The notes beneath the pieces were generated by a model. It ran no database searches, was not told the DNA's origin, and saw only the letters and a list, made by a program, of their open reading frames with translations. A stretch of DNA of 64,000 nucleotides from Marinobacterium marinum (GTDB taxonomy: Bacteria > Pseudomonadota > Gammaproteobacteria > Pseudomonadales > Balneatricaceae), in assembly GCF_013868415.1 (NCBI RefSeq), contig NZ_JACEMT010000041.1, positions 124,001-188,000 of the forward strand. The letters run 5' to 3'. Positions 18,217 through 26,958 of this stretch are shown here, in pieces. Each line of letters begins with the position of its first letter. The first letter of the stretch is position 1. The position numbers and the translations under genes were made by a program.

Positions 18217-19171
18217 CACTCGCATCATCAGCCAACAACGCCGCAAAACGCGCAGGATCCATTTCGGCCCGTACTCGCTCAAACAAGATAGCCGCCTGAG
18301 GGTAATGGCGCTGCATCATCCGCAACCACTGCTTGGTACGCCCATTGACATGCTCCGCTGCCAGGCGTGCCGTTACTTGCTGGTGGTAGATTCTGATCAA
18401 CCGACAGGTATCATGCCACGTAGTCGCCGCGTCAAGATTTTGCCCGGGGTCGTGTATTGCCTGGGCCAGAAAAGGATTGGCTATCATGCCTCGCCCGATC
18501 ATCACGTCATCGCAGCCACTGACCTGACGGCAGCGATGATAGTCTTCCACCGTCCAGACGTCGCCATTCGCCACCACCGGTATCGACACGGATTCGCGAA
18601 TGCGCGCAATCCATTCCCAATGCGCTGGAGGTCGATACCCCTCAACCTTGGTCCGCGCATGCACCGTCAGCCGCATGGAGCCAGCCGCTTCCAGCGCCTG
18701 AGCATTCTCGATAGCAAGACTTTTGTCCTGAAAGCCAAGCCTCATTTTGGTACTGAGCGGTACCTCCGAGGGCAGCGCACGACGCACACCTGCCGCGATA
18801 TCATGCACCTCTTCTGGATCTTTCAGCAGGATGGCACCACCACGGCTTTTATTGACCGTTTTGGCCGGGCAGCCAAAATTCAGATCAATGCCCGGAGCAC
18901 CCATTTGCGCAGCTCTGGCAGCATTCTCACCCATAGCAACAGGATCATTACCCAGCAACTGTACCCACACCGGAGTACCGGATGGTGTACGACACCCATG
19001 CGCCAACTCCGGGGCCAGACGACGAAACACCTGCTCCGGTAACAACTGATCAGTCACGCGAATGAATTCCGTAACGCATATATCCACTCCCGGAATCCGG
19101 GTCAGAATATCACGCAGGGAATGATCCAAAACGCCCTCCATCGGGGCCAGAAAGATTTTCATGGGTTTCAT
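18206..19171 (-). CDS. dusC: tRNA-dihydrouridine(16) synthase DusC
   Basis: A 321-residue FMN enzyme that reduces a uridine of tRNA to dihydrouridine. The start MKIFLAPMEGVLDH, the active-site cysteine motif LNFGCPAKTVNK, TVHARTK, VANGDVWTVED and MIGRGMIANPFL are the family signatures, and the APMEGV...D start with the C-terminal helical domain points to DusC rather than DusA or DusB. The open frame begins at a TTG (19180); ATG at 19171 or 19162 is more likely. Its 3' end overlaps the radical SAM gene by 11 bp, tail to tail. Confidence 0.9.
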   Translation of the reverse strand: MKPMKIFLAPMEGVLDHSLRDILTRIPGVDICVTEFIRVTDQLLPEQVFRRLAPELAHGCRTPSGTPVWVQLLGNDPVAMGENAARAAQMGAPGIDLNFGCPAKTVNKSRGGAILLKDPEEVHDIAAGVRRALPSEVPLSTKMRLGFQDKSLAIENAQALEAAGSMRLTVHARTKVEGYRPPAHWEWIARIRESVSIPVVANGDVWTVEDYHRCRQVSGCDDVMIGRGMIANPFLAQAIHDPGQNLDAATTWHDTCRLIRIYHQQVTARLAAEHVNGRTKQWLRMMQRHYPQAAILFERVRAEMDPARFAALLADDASATG

Positions 19172-19185
19172 GTTCGGCAAGAGAG

Positions 19186-19209
19186 TGGCCGCTCAGGACA
19201 GAGCGGCCA
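19186..19209 (-). terminator. Stem-loop between metZ and dusC
   Basis: TGGCCGCTC (19186-19194) pairs perfectly with GAGCGGCCA (19201-19209) around a 6-nt loop, between the metZ stop and the dusC start. The following sequence is CTCTCTT, not a true T run, so it is a weak terminator or an mRNA-end structure. Confidence 0.5.
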
Positions 19210-19220
19210 GAGAGGAAATA

Positions 19221-20447
19221 TCAACCGTGCAAGGCATCCAGACCACGCTGCAAGTCGGCCTTGATGTCATCCAGTGACTCCAGGCCCACCGAAAAGCGGA
19301 TCAATCCTTCACGAATTCCGGCCGCTTCGCGCTCTTCAACGCTCATACGACCGTGGGTGGTCGTGGCGGGATGGGTAATCGTGGATTTCACATCACCCAG
19401 GTTGCCCGTGATCGATACCATGCGCGTTGCATCAATAAAGCGCCAGGCTTCTTCGCGTTCGCCCTCCACTTCGAATGCCAGTACACCACCGAATGCCGAC
19501 TGTTGCTTGCACGCCAGCTCGTGCTGCGGATGCTCAGGCAAACCGGAGTAGTAGACACGACGAATTCCCGGCTGTTGCTGCAGCCAGGTCGCCACTGCCA
19601 GCGCGCTTTCGCTGTGCGCACGCATACGTAGCGGCAAGGTTTCAAGCCCTTTCAGGAAAACCCAGGCATTGAATGGACTCAGACAGGCACCACCGGTGCG
19701 GATAAGTCCGAACACAGCTTCCATCTCTTTGTCACGCCCAACCAGGACACCGCCAATACAGCGCCCCTGCCCATCCAGATATTTGGTGGCCGAATGCATC
19801 ACAATATCCGCCCCCAAGGCAAGCGGACGCTGCAGTACAGGCGTCAGGAAACAATTGTCCACCACTAACAGAGCATCATGGCGATGCGCAATGCCCGCCA
19901 CTGCTTCAATATCACTCAACTCGGCCAGCGGATTGGAAGGAGTTTCCATGAAGAACAGACGTGTTTGCGGCGTTACGGCCGCTTCCCAAGCCCCTATATC
20001 GGTAGGATCAACAAAGGTGGTCGTGATACCTGCACGGATCAGGTATTTGGTGAATAGCGACACGGTGGAACCGAATACACTGCGTGAGCATACGACGTGG
20101 TCACCATGCTGCAGCAAAGCCAGCCCCAGGTTCAAAATCGCAGCCATGCCCGAAGACGTGGCGATCGCTCGCTCACCACCTTCCATCGCAGCAATACGCT
20201 CTTCAAATGCCTGCACCGTCGGGTTGGTAAAGCGGGAATAAATATTGCCGACTTCTTCACCGCCAAACCGTGCCGCCGCCTCACGGGCACTGGAAAATAC
20301 AAAGCTGGACGTCGCAAAGATCGCATCGGAATGCTCACCTTCGGCAGTACGGCTCTGGCCAGCACGAATCGATAGCGTATCGATGTCGTACCCTTCGCCC
20401 GCATCAAAATGAATGCGCTGTATACGCTCGTAACTGGACTGACTCAT
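19221..20447 (-). CDS. metZ: O-succinylhomoserine sulfhydrylase
   Basis: A 408-residue PLP enzyme of the Cys/Met metabolism family that makes homocysteine from O-succinylhomoserine and sulfide. K222 in SATKYLDGQ is the PLP lysine; YSRFTNPT and ATSSGMAAI are the other cofactor contacts. MetZ assignment rather than MetB or MetY rests on its position after purF, the known Pseudomonas order, and on length. It starts only eight bases after purF ends. Confidence 0.92.
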   Translation of the reverse strand: MSQSSYERIQRIHFDAGEGYDIDTLSIRAGQSRTAEGEHSDAIFATSSFVFSSAREAAARFGGEEVGNIYSRFTNPTVQAFEERIAAMEGGERAIATSSGMAAILNLGLALLQHGDHVVCSRSVFGSTVSLFTKYLIRAGITTTFVDPTDIGAWEAAVTPQTRLFFMETPSNPLAELSDIEAVAGIAHRHDALLVVDNCFLTPVLQRPLALGADIVMHSATKYLDGQGRCIGGVLVGRDKEMEAVFGLIRTGGACLSPFNAWVFLKGLETLPLRMRAHSESALAVATWLQQQPGIRRVYYSGLPEHPQHELACKQQSAFGGVLAFEVEGEREEAWRFIDATRMVSITGNLGDVKSTITHPATTTHGRMSVEEREAAGIREGLIRFSVGLESLDDIKADLQRGLDALHG

Positions 20448-20455
20448 GGATCACC

Positions 20456-21982
20456 TCAGTCGATCTTGTTATGCAGATCGGCAGACTCGTTCGCATCTTC
20501 GGCTGTGCTGTCGGCAGCTGCCTTGGCATCATCGTTTCGCTTGGCTTCGATTCTGCGCAGATAGTCCGAGTCAACCGTTCCGGTCACATAATGACCATCA
20601 AAGACACAGGTATCGAACTCTTTGATCTCGGGGTTGAAGCAGCTGACGGACGCCTTCAGGTCATCTAAATCCTGATACAACATCCAGTCACAACCGATGT
20701 ATTCACCCACCTGATCTGCAGTACGACCATCTGCGATCAGTTCACTGGCCGACGGCATATCAATGCCGTACACATTCGGGTAACGCACTTCCGGTGCAGC
20801 AGAAGCAAAGTATACCTTGCGAGCCCCGGCCTCTCGCGCCATCTGGACAATCTGCTTGGAAGTCGTGCCACGCACGATAGAGTCATCCACCAGCATTACG
20901 ACCTTGTCACGAAACTCAGCCTGGATAGGATTCAGCTTCTGGCGCACGGATTTCTTGCGCTGTGTCTGCCCCGGCATGATAAACGTACGGCCGATATAAC
21001 GGTTTTTGATAAAGCCTTCGCGGAAGGTTACGCCCAACGCATTTGCCATTTCCAGCGCAGCGGTACGACTGGTATCCGGAATCGGAATAATGACATCGAT
21101 ATCATGCTCAGGCATCTCCCGCTTGACCTTGTCGGCCAGCTTGATCCCCATCTCCATACGCGAATGATGAACCGACACCCCGTCGATAATGGAGTCGGGG
21201 CGTGCCAGATAGACATATTCGAACAGACAGGGAGCAATTTTGCTCTCGGCCGCACACTGACGGGTGAAAACATTGCCATCAATATCAATAAAGATAGCTT
21301 CGCCGGGAGCCAGGTCACGTACCATCTGAAAACCAGATGTATCCAAGGCAACACTTTCCGACGCTACCATGTACTCTTCTTCACCCTGGTCGGTCACGCG
21401 CTTGCCATATACCAGCGGGCGGATGCCACAGGGATCGCGGAACGCCACAATGCCATAACCTGTGATGATCGCCACGACTGCATAACCGCCCTGGCAGCGA
21501 CGGTGCACCTTTTCCACGGCCTGAAAAATATCATCGGCCTCGGGGGTCAGTTTGCCAAGCCGCTGTAGTTCATGTGCAAAGATGTTGAGGAGAACTTCAG
21601 AGTCGGATGTGGTGTTAATGTGGCGCAGATCGGAACGGAATATTTCATCGGCCAGTTGGTCAGCGTTGGTCAGATTGCCGTTATGTGCCAATGCAATACC
21701 GTACGGTGAATTGACATAAAACGGCTGAGCCTCCGCCGCACTGGAGCTTCCGGCGGTTGGATAACGGACATGGCCGATCCCCATGTTACCGTTCAGCTTT
21801 TTCATATGACGGGTGCGAAACACCTCGTTCACCAAGCCGTTGTCCTTACGCAGGTAGAAACGGTTACCTTCACAGGTCACCATGCCGGCCGCATCCTGAC
21901 CACGGTGCTGCAACACCGTCAACGCATCAAAAATAGTCTGATTTACAAAGGACTTGGCAACTATGCCGACGATACCGCACAT
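20456..21982 (-). CDS. purF: Amidophosphoribosyltransferase
   Basis: 508 residues; catalyses the first committed step of purine synthesis, PRPP plus glutamine to phosphoribosylamine. It starts MCGIVGIV, so Cys2 becomes the N-terminal nucleophile of the glutaminase half after Met removal. [10 protein letters not shown] and the PRPP-binding motif [18 protein letters not shown] (about 365-382) are intact. A GAGGTGG site precedes the ATG. In other gammaproteobacteria cvpA-purF form one unit, and here cvpA ends 50 bp upstream. Confidence 0.97.
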   Translation of the reverse strand: MCGIVGIVAKSFVNQTIFDALTVLQHRGQDAAGMVTCEGNRFYLRKDNGLVNEVFRTRHMKKLNGNMGIGHVRYPTAGSSSAAEAQPFYVNSPYGIALAHNGNLTNADQLADEIFRSDLRHINTTSDSEVLLNIFAHELQRLGKLTPEADDIFQAVEKVHRRCQGGYAVVAIITGYGIVAFRDPCGIRPLVYGKRVTDQGEEEYMVASESVALDTSGFQMVRDLAPGEAIFIDIDGNVFTRQCAAESKIAPCLFEYVYLARPDSIIDGVSVHHSRMEMGIKLADKVKREMPEHDIDVIIPIPDTSRTAALEMANALGVTFREGFIKNRYIGRTFIMPGQTQRKKSVRQKLNPIQAEFRDKVVMLVDDSIVRGTTSKQIVQMAREAGARKVYFASAAPEVRYPNVYGIDMPSASELIADGRTADQVGEYIGCDWMLYQDLDDLKASVSCFNPEIKEFDTCVFDGHYVTGTVDSDYLRRIEAKRNDDAKAAADSTAEDANESADLHNKID

Positions 21983-22033
21983 TCAATCCACCTCTGAAGG
22001 ATGTCACAAAAAGAGTGGCGCCAAGCGTTGTGC

Positions 22034-22528
22034 TCAGCGTCCGATATTCCAGATTACTTGCCCGACGTCACTGGCCACCTGACGGGTCCAGTCCTCAAGC
22101 AGTACAAAATGGGGAATCAGCTCCGATTCCAGCCACCAACGATCCTGTACTGCCGGCGTCATCTCCAGCAGAGCCACCATCACAACGATCACCAGGCCAC
22201 CGCGCACAAGACCAAACCCCATGCCCAACACGCGGTCGGAACTGGTTAGTCCGGTGGCACTCACCAACGCGGAAAACAGCGCCCCTACAAGGGCCCCGGC
22301 AATCAGAGTGACGATAAACAGGATAGCAAAGGCCGATACCAAGCGCAGGGAGGGAGTCTGGATATAGGCTTCCAGCAGCACGCTCAGTGAGGGCGAGAAA
22401 AGACGAGCCAGAACAAAGGCGGTAACCCAAGTCAGCAACGAAACAGCTTCGCGCACAAAGCCCCGTTTAAGGCTCATCAGGCTAGAGATCGCTATGATCG
22501 CAATAATGGTCCAGTCAGCCCAGTTCAT
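22034..22528 (-). CDS. cvpA: CvpA family inner-membrane protein
   Basis: A 164-residue integral membrane protein with about four hydrophobic segments, beginning NWADWTIIAIIAISSLMSLKRGF. The family is named for colicin V production but is a general membrane protein linked to envelope stress tolerance. Its place just upstream of purF matches E. coli and Pseudomonas. Confidence 0.93.
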   Translation of the reverse strand: MNWADWTIIAIIAISSLMSLKRGFVREAVSLLTWVTAFVLARLFSPSLSVLLEAYIQTPSLRLVSAFAILFIVTLIAGALVGALFSALVSATGLTSSDRVLGMGFGLVRGGLVIVVMVALLEMTPAVQDRWWLESELIPHFVLLEDWTRQVASDVGQVIWNIGR

Positions 22529-22595
22529 CGTCGTTCGCCAGTGTCGAAAACAGCGCGCATTCTAACAGAGCCCAAGGGTCAACCCAATGGTGAAT

Positions 22596-23147
22596 TCACT
22601 GTGTCGTGAATCGAACGATCATCCCTTCCAAGGAATAATCACGCTTCAACCGTGTCTGCAACTGCTCCAACCGACTCCGCTGCAAATCAGGCCCCACAAA
22701 AACACGCACCATGTCAGGGCCGTTACGGATATAGACCTTATACCCGGCATCAACCAGCTCCTTACGTAACGAGCGCGCATTGGCCTCGTCTCTGAAACTG
22801 GCCAACTGCAGGGTCCAGGCGACAGGCACCTGCTGCTGATCCAGCACCGGGGTATCCTTCGTGGCCTCAATACGCGGCTGCGCCTGTTCTACTGCCGGTT
22901 GCAGCGCCGAAGCCGGCACCTCCACCACCGCAGGAGCCGCCAGCGGCGCAGGCTCGGCACTGTCAGCCAACACCGGCTTCGAAGGGGCAATATCCACCAC
23001 ATCGGGCAACGCCGGAGCTGCGGGCATACGCTCCGGCAAATGACGCTCACGATACCCGCTGCCATCCAGCAGCAACGGAAACAGAATAACAGCCGATACG
23101 ATCACGGCAGCCGCACCCACCAACCGTTTTTTCTGTTGCTCGGTCAT
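22596..23147 (-). CDS. dedD: SPOR domain protein (DedD-like)
   Basis: A 183-residue inner-membrane protein with a short basic N-terminus, one transmembrane segment (about 8-28, LVGAAAVIVSAVILFPLLL), a Pro/Ala-rich periplasmic linker, and a C-terminal SPOR domain (about 105-180, starting WTLQLASFRDEANARSLR). SPOR domains bind denuded glycan at the septum, and DedD is a cell division protein. ATG at 23147 overlaps the folC stop as ATGA, so the two are probably translationally coupled. Confidence 0.88.
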   Translation of the reverse strand: MTEQQKKRLVGAAAVIVSAVILFPLLLDGSGYRERHLPERMPAAPALPDVVDIAPSKPVLADSAEPAPLAAPAVVEVPASALQPAVEQAQPRIEATKDTPVLDQQQVPVAWTLQLASFRDEANARSLRKELVDAGYKVYIRNGPDMVRVFVGPDLQRSRLEQLQTRLKRDYSLEGMIVRFTTQ

Positions 23148-24430
23148 TGGCTCAACTCTCCCGCTGCACACAGACGCAGAGCATCCGCGACAGTAAAAAA
23201 CGACCCCGCTACAATCACCTGCCCTTCGGGGCGCGCTCCCTGTAGCTTCTGAAGCGCCTGGCCAACACTCGCTGCCGAATGCACCCTGGCCACATCGACA
23301 CCCGCATCATGCAGGACCGACACCAGCGTCTCGGCAGAGGCCCCTCGCGGTACCGAAAGTGTTACCGGATACCAGAAATCCACCACCGGCAACAGCGTCT
23401 CTATTACCGTCCGAATATCCTTGTCCGACAACATGCCCAATACCAAATGGACCGGCTCTCGTACAGTTTCCAGCTGGCTGACCAAATACGCAGCCGCTTC
23501 CGGATTGTGCGCAACATCAAGCATTACCGACAATGAACCAATATCCGCAGCCTGCATTCGCCCCGTCAAGCCGGCTTGAGCAAACCCGCGCCGAATGGCC
23601 TCTTCACGGATTGACCAGGGCAACAACTGCAGTACCTGCAACACCAGAGCCGCATTCGGCAGCGGCAACCCCGGTACGGGAAGCTGATCATATCCGCACG
23701 GCTGGCCGGCATTACCGACACCTTCCCAGGACCACCCATCAACGGTCCGCTCATAGCGGTAGTCAATCCCGTTACGATGTAGCGGCGCTCCGATTGCTTC
23801 AGCATGCCTTATCAAACTGTGCGGAGCTTCGGGGTCCCCGCATAGAGCGGGCTTGCCCGCACGAAAGATACCGGCCTTTTCAAAACCGATCGCCTCACGA
23901 TCATCACCCAACCAATCAGTGTGATCCAGAGCTACGGTGGTGACCGCAGCAATATCCGCATCGACGATATTCACCGCATCGAGACGGCCGCCCAGCCCCA
24001 CTTCCAACAGCGCCACATCCACCTTTTGACGCGTAAACACCAGCAGCGCCGCCAAGGTGCCATATTCAAAGTAGGTCAGCGATATATCACCACGCGCCTG
24101 TTCGATTTCCGCAAAAACCTCACACAGCAGCACATCAGAAACCGGCTCGCCGTCGATGACGATACGCTCGTTATAATGCAGAAAGTGCGGCGAGGTATAA
24201 ACACCGGTCCGGAGCCCCTGCTCCCTCAGCACTGCGTTCAGCATACTGAGTGTCGATCCCTTGCCATTGGTACCCGCCACAACGATGCGCGTACTACCTG
24301 ACAGATCAATGGACAGACGTTCAGCCACTTGAGAAAGACGCTCCAGTCCCAACTCGATCTCACCGGGGTGGCAGGCCTCGATACGGCTCAGCCAACCCTC
24401 CAGTGTGTGCGGATAAGCATCGACGCTCAT
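23144..24430 (-). CDS. folC: Bifunctional dihydrofolate synthase / folylpolyglutamate synthase
   Basis: A 428-residue Mur-ligase-like ATP enzyme that adds glutamate to dihydropteroate and to folates. The P-loop [14 protein letters not shown] (about 47-60), the TSPH motif ([13 protein letters not shown]), [14 protein letters not shown] and the C-terminal [10 protein letters not shown] are present. It overlaps accD by 4 bp (ATGA) and dedD by 4 bp, as in the conserved accD-folC-dedD order. Confidence 0.95.
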   Translation of the reverse strand: MSVDAYPHTLEGWLSRIEACHPGEIELGLERLSQVAERLSIDLSGSTRIVVAGTNGKGSTLSMLNAVLREQGLRTGVYTSPHFLHYNERIVIDGEPVSDVLLCEVFAEIEQARGDISLTYFEYGTLAALLVFTRQKVDVALLEVGLGGRLDAVNIVDADIAAVTTVALDHTDWLGDDREAIGFEKAGIFRAGKPALCGDPEAPHSLIRHAEAIGAPLHRNGIDYRYERTVDGWSWEGVGNAGQPCGYDQLPVPGLPLPNAALVLQVLQLLPWSIREEAIRRGFAQAGLTGRMQAADIGSLSVMLDVAHNPEAAAYLVSQLETVREPVHLVLGMLSDKDIRTVIETLLPVVDFWYPVTLSVPRGASAETLVSVLHDAGVDVARVHSAASVGQALQKLQGARPEGQVIVAGSFFTVADALRLCAAGELSQ

Positions 24431-25356
24431 TCTTTGTCGCTTTCCTGCTCAACAACGTCCGCAGCTTCAATCACGTCCTCAACGGGTTCATTGACTGCTT
24501 CATTCTGGCTGTGCGTCAATTTGCGCAGAATATCCGCCAGACGGGCCGACAATTCATTGCGGCTGATAATCATGTCGACCTGCCCATGCTCCAGCAGGAA
24601 TTCACTGCGCTGGAAACCTTCGGGCAGTTTCTCACGCACGGTCTGTTCGATTACGCGTGGTCCTGCAAAACCGATCAGGGCGTTCGGTTCAGCCACGTTC
24701 AAATCACCCAGCATCGCCAGAGACGCAGACACACCACCATAGACGGGGTCTGTCAGCACCGAAATATAAGGCACACCCGCCTGTTTGAGTTTTTCCAGTG
24801 CTGCACTGGTCTTCGCCATCTGCATCAGGGAGAACAACGCCTCCTGCATGCGCGCACCACCCGAGGCCGCAAAACAGATCAACGGAATGCGCTCCTCCAG
24901 TGCCAGCCGAGCCGCACGTACAAACCGCTCACCCACGACTGCCCCCATGGACCCGCCCATAAAGCTGAACTCAAAGGCAATCGCTACCACGGGAACACCT
25001 TCCAGTGTTCCCCGCATGGCGATCAAGGCATCCTTCTCACCCGTCTGCTTCTGCGCTGCGCTCAAACGATCCTTGTATTTTTTGGAGTCACGGAATTTCA
25101 ACCGATCGACAGGCGTAACCTCGGCCGCCAGTTCCTGACGCCCCTCATCATCCAGAAACAGCTCAAGACGACGACGCGCATTGAGACGCATGTGATGATC
25201 ACATTTGGGGCAAACGTTAAGGTTCTTCTCCAGCTCAGGCCGGTAGAGGATCGAATCGCACTTGGGGCACTTTTTCCACAGACCCTCGGGGATATTGGTA
25301 CGCTTCTTTTCGTTGCGTACCAGAGAAGGTACGATTTTTTCCAGCCAGTTACTCAT
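24427..25356 (-). CDS. accD: Acetyl-CoA carboxylase carboxyltransferase subunit beta
   Basis: 309 residues. AccD pairs with AccA to transfer CO2 from biotin to acetyl-CoA, the first step of fatty acid synthesis. The N-terminal zinc ribbon has two CPKC pairs (residues about 28-53), followed by the crotonase-like carboxyltransferase core ([53 protein letters not shown]). The C-terminus is acidic. Confidence 0.96.
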   Translation of the reverse strand: MSNWLEKIVPSLVRNEKKRTNIPEGLWKKCPKCDSILYRPELEKNLNVCPKCDHHMRLNARRRLELFLDDEGRQELAAEVTPVDRLKFRDSKKYKDRLSAAQKQTGEKDALIAMRGTLEGVPVVAIAFEFSFMGGSMGAVVGERFVRAARLALEERIPLICFAASGGARMQEALFSLMQMAKTSAALEKLKQAGVPYISVLTDPVYGGVSASLAMLGDLNVAEPNALIGFAGPRVIEQTVREKLPEGFQRSEFLLEHGQVDMIISRNELSARLADILRKLTHSQNEAVNEPVEDVIEAADVVEQESDKE

Positions 25357-25432
25357 GTCTCACGTTCCTGTTGACGCCCGCTGCCCGGTAGGTGCAGGCT
25401 GTTGGAAAACACATATTCTAGTCATATTGCCT

Positions 25433-26050
25433 TTAATGCCGCTGAACAGCCGCCATAAAGGCCTTGATTCTTGTCCGGTCCTTACGCCCCGGTGCCGCTT
25501 CAACCCCCCCTGACACATCGACCGCATAGGGGGCGACCAGCTCAATCGCACGCGCCACGTTTGCGGCACTCAAGCCGCCCGCAAGCGTGATCCGAGACGC
25601 CAGCTCCGCAGGTATCAGCGCCCAGTCAAACACATCGCCCGTTCCCCCGGGGATTCCCGGACGATAGGCATCCAGCAGCACGCCTCTGGCACTGGGGTAG
25701 GATTCGACCTGCGCCATCAGATCCAGCTCCGGACGCATCCTGAATGCCTTGATATACGGTCGGGTAAAAGCCCGGCAAAAACTTTCCGGCTCGTCGCCAT
25801 GAAACTGCAGCAGATCAATCCCCGTACGCTCCAGTATCGACATCACTGTCTCCCGAGACTCGTTAACGAAGAGCCCCACCGTGGTTACGAAAGGCGGCAA
25901 CTGCCGAATGATATCCGCTGCAACATCAGGATGCACATAGCGCGAGCTGGGCGCATAAAAGACGAACCCCAGCGCACTGGCACCGGCTTCGATCGCCGCA
26001 ACCGCATCCGCCAGGCACGTAATGCCACAAATTTTCACCCGAGTAGTCAT
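25433..26050 (-). CDS. trpF: Phosphoribosylanthranilate isomerase
   Basis: A 205-residue TIM-barrel enzyme of tryptophan synthesis. The catalytic cysteine is in VKICGIT near the start, and the general acid Asp is in [31 protein letters not shown] is the phosphate-binding end. It stands alone here, away from other trp genes, between truA and accD, as in Pseudomonas. ATG 26050 is chosen over an in-frame start eight codons earlier because it gives the family's usual N-terminus. Confidence 0.94.
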   Translation of the reverse strand: MTTRVKICGITCLADAVAAIEAGASALGFVFYAPSSRYVHPDVAADIIRQLPPFVTTVGLFVNESRETVMSILERTGIDLLQFHGDEPESFCRAFTRPYIKAFRMRPELDLMAQVESYPSARGVLLDAYRPGIPGGTGDVFDWALIPAELASRITLAGGLSAANVARAIELVAPYAVDVSGGVEAAPGRKDRTRIKAFMAAVQRH

Positions 26051-26106
26051 GCTTTTTCCTGCTGTATGGCGCAAGGCGACAATCTTAGCAAAGCCGCTTC
26101 GGGCCG

Positions 26107-26946
26107 TCAGTCCGATGTTGACAGAAAATAAGGTCCAAGCGGCATCTTCGGCAGCTTGAACAGATCGGGGTAGCGCACATCAACAAAATAAAGGCCATCC
26201 GGAGGTGCCGTCACCCCTCCTTGGCGCCGATCCTTTGCCTGCAAGACTGCAAGTGCCCAATCCGGTGATTTCTGACCGGTGCCCACCGCCATCAAGACAC
26301 CTGCGATGTTGCGCACCATGTGATGCAGGAATGCATTGGCACTGATATCGATCACGACCAACTGCCCGCTCCGGTACACGTCCAGATGCCGAATTTCCCG
26401 CACCGGACTACGCGCCTGACACCCCACCGCGCGATACGAGGTGAAATCATGCTCCCCCAGCAGATGCCTGGCAGCCGTTTGCATACGCTCGGTATCCAAC
26501 TGACGATGCGTCCAGGTAACACCACCCGCCAGAATCGCCGGGCGCGTAGGAGAGGTGTAGATCAGATAGCGATAGCGGCGCTCTCTGGCCGAAAAACGGG
26601 CATGGAAGCATCCGGGCACCTTGCTTGCCCACTTGATCGAGATATCATCCGGCAGATGGCTGTTGGTTCCAAGCGTCCAGGCACGCTCGTCACGCTCGGA
26701 CCAGCTGTCGAAGTGAACCACCTGATGACAGGCATTCACCCCCGCATCAGTACGGCCCGCACATACAACCTGCACCGGATGATTGGCAATAACCGATAAC
26801 GCACGCTCGACCTCGGCCTGGATGGTCGGCACATTATCATATGCCTGCAACTGCCAGCCTCTGTAGCTTGCCCCCACATACTCGATGCCGAGCGCATAAC
26901 GAAAAGGGGCGATCGAAATCGCCCCGGTAGAAGTTTCTTTACTCAT
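26107..26946 (-). CDS. truA: tRNA pseudouridine(38-40) synthase TruA
   Basis: 279 residues; converts uridines 38-40 of the anticodon arm to pseudouridine. The catalytic Asp lies in [18 protein letters not shown], and the C-terminal half shows [27 protein letters not shown] and APPDGLYF. It is 12 bp from fimV and probably cotranscribed. Confidence 0.96.
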   Translation of the reverse strand: MSKETSTGAISIAPFRYALGIEYVGASYRGWQLQAYDNVPTIQAEVERALSVIANHPVQVVCAGRTDAGVNACHQVVHFDSWSERDERAWTLGTNSHLPDDISIKWASKVPGCFHARFSARERRYRYLIYTSPTRPAILAGGVTWTHRQLDTERMQTAARHLLGEHDFTSYRAVGCQARSPVREIRHLDVYRSGQLVVIDISANAFLHHMVRNIAGVLMAVGTGQKSPDWALAVLQAKDRRQGGVTAPPDGLYFVDVRYPDLFKLPKMPLGPYFLSTSD

Positions 26947-26958
26947 CCAATCTCTTGA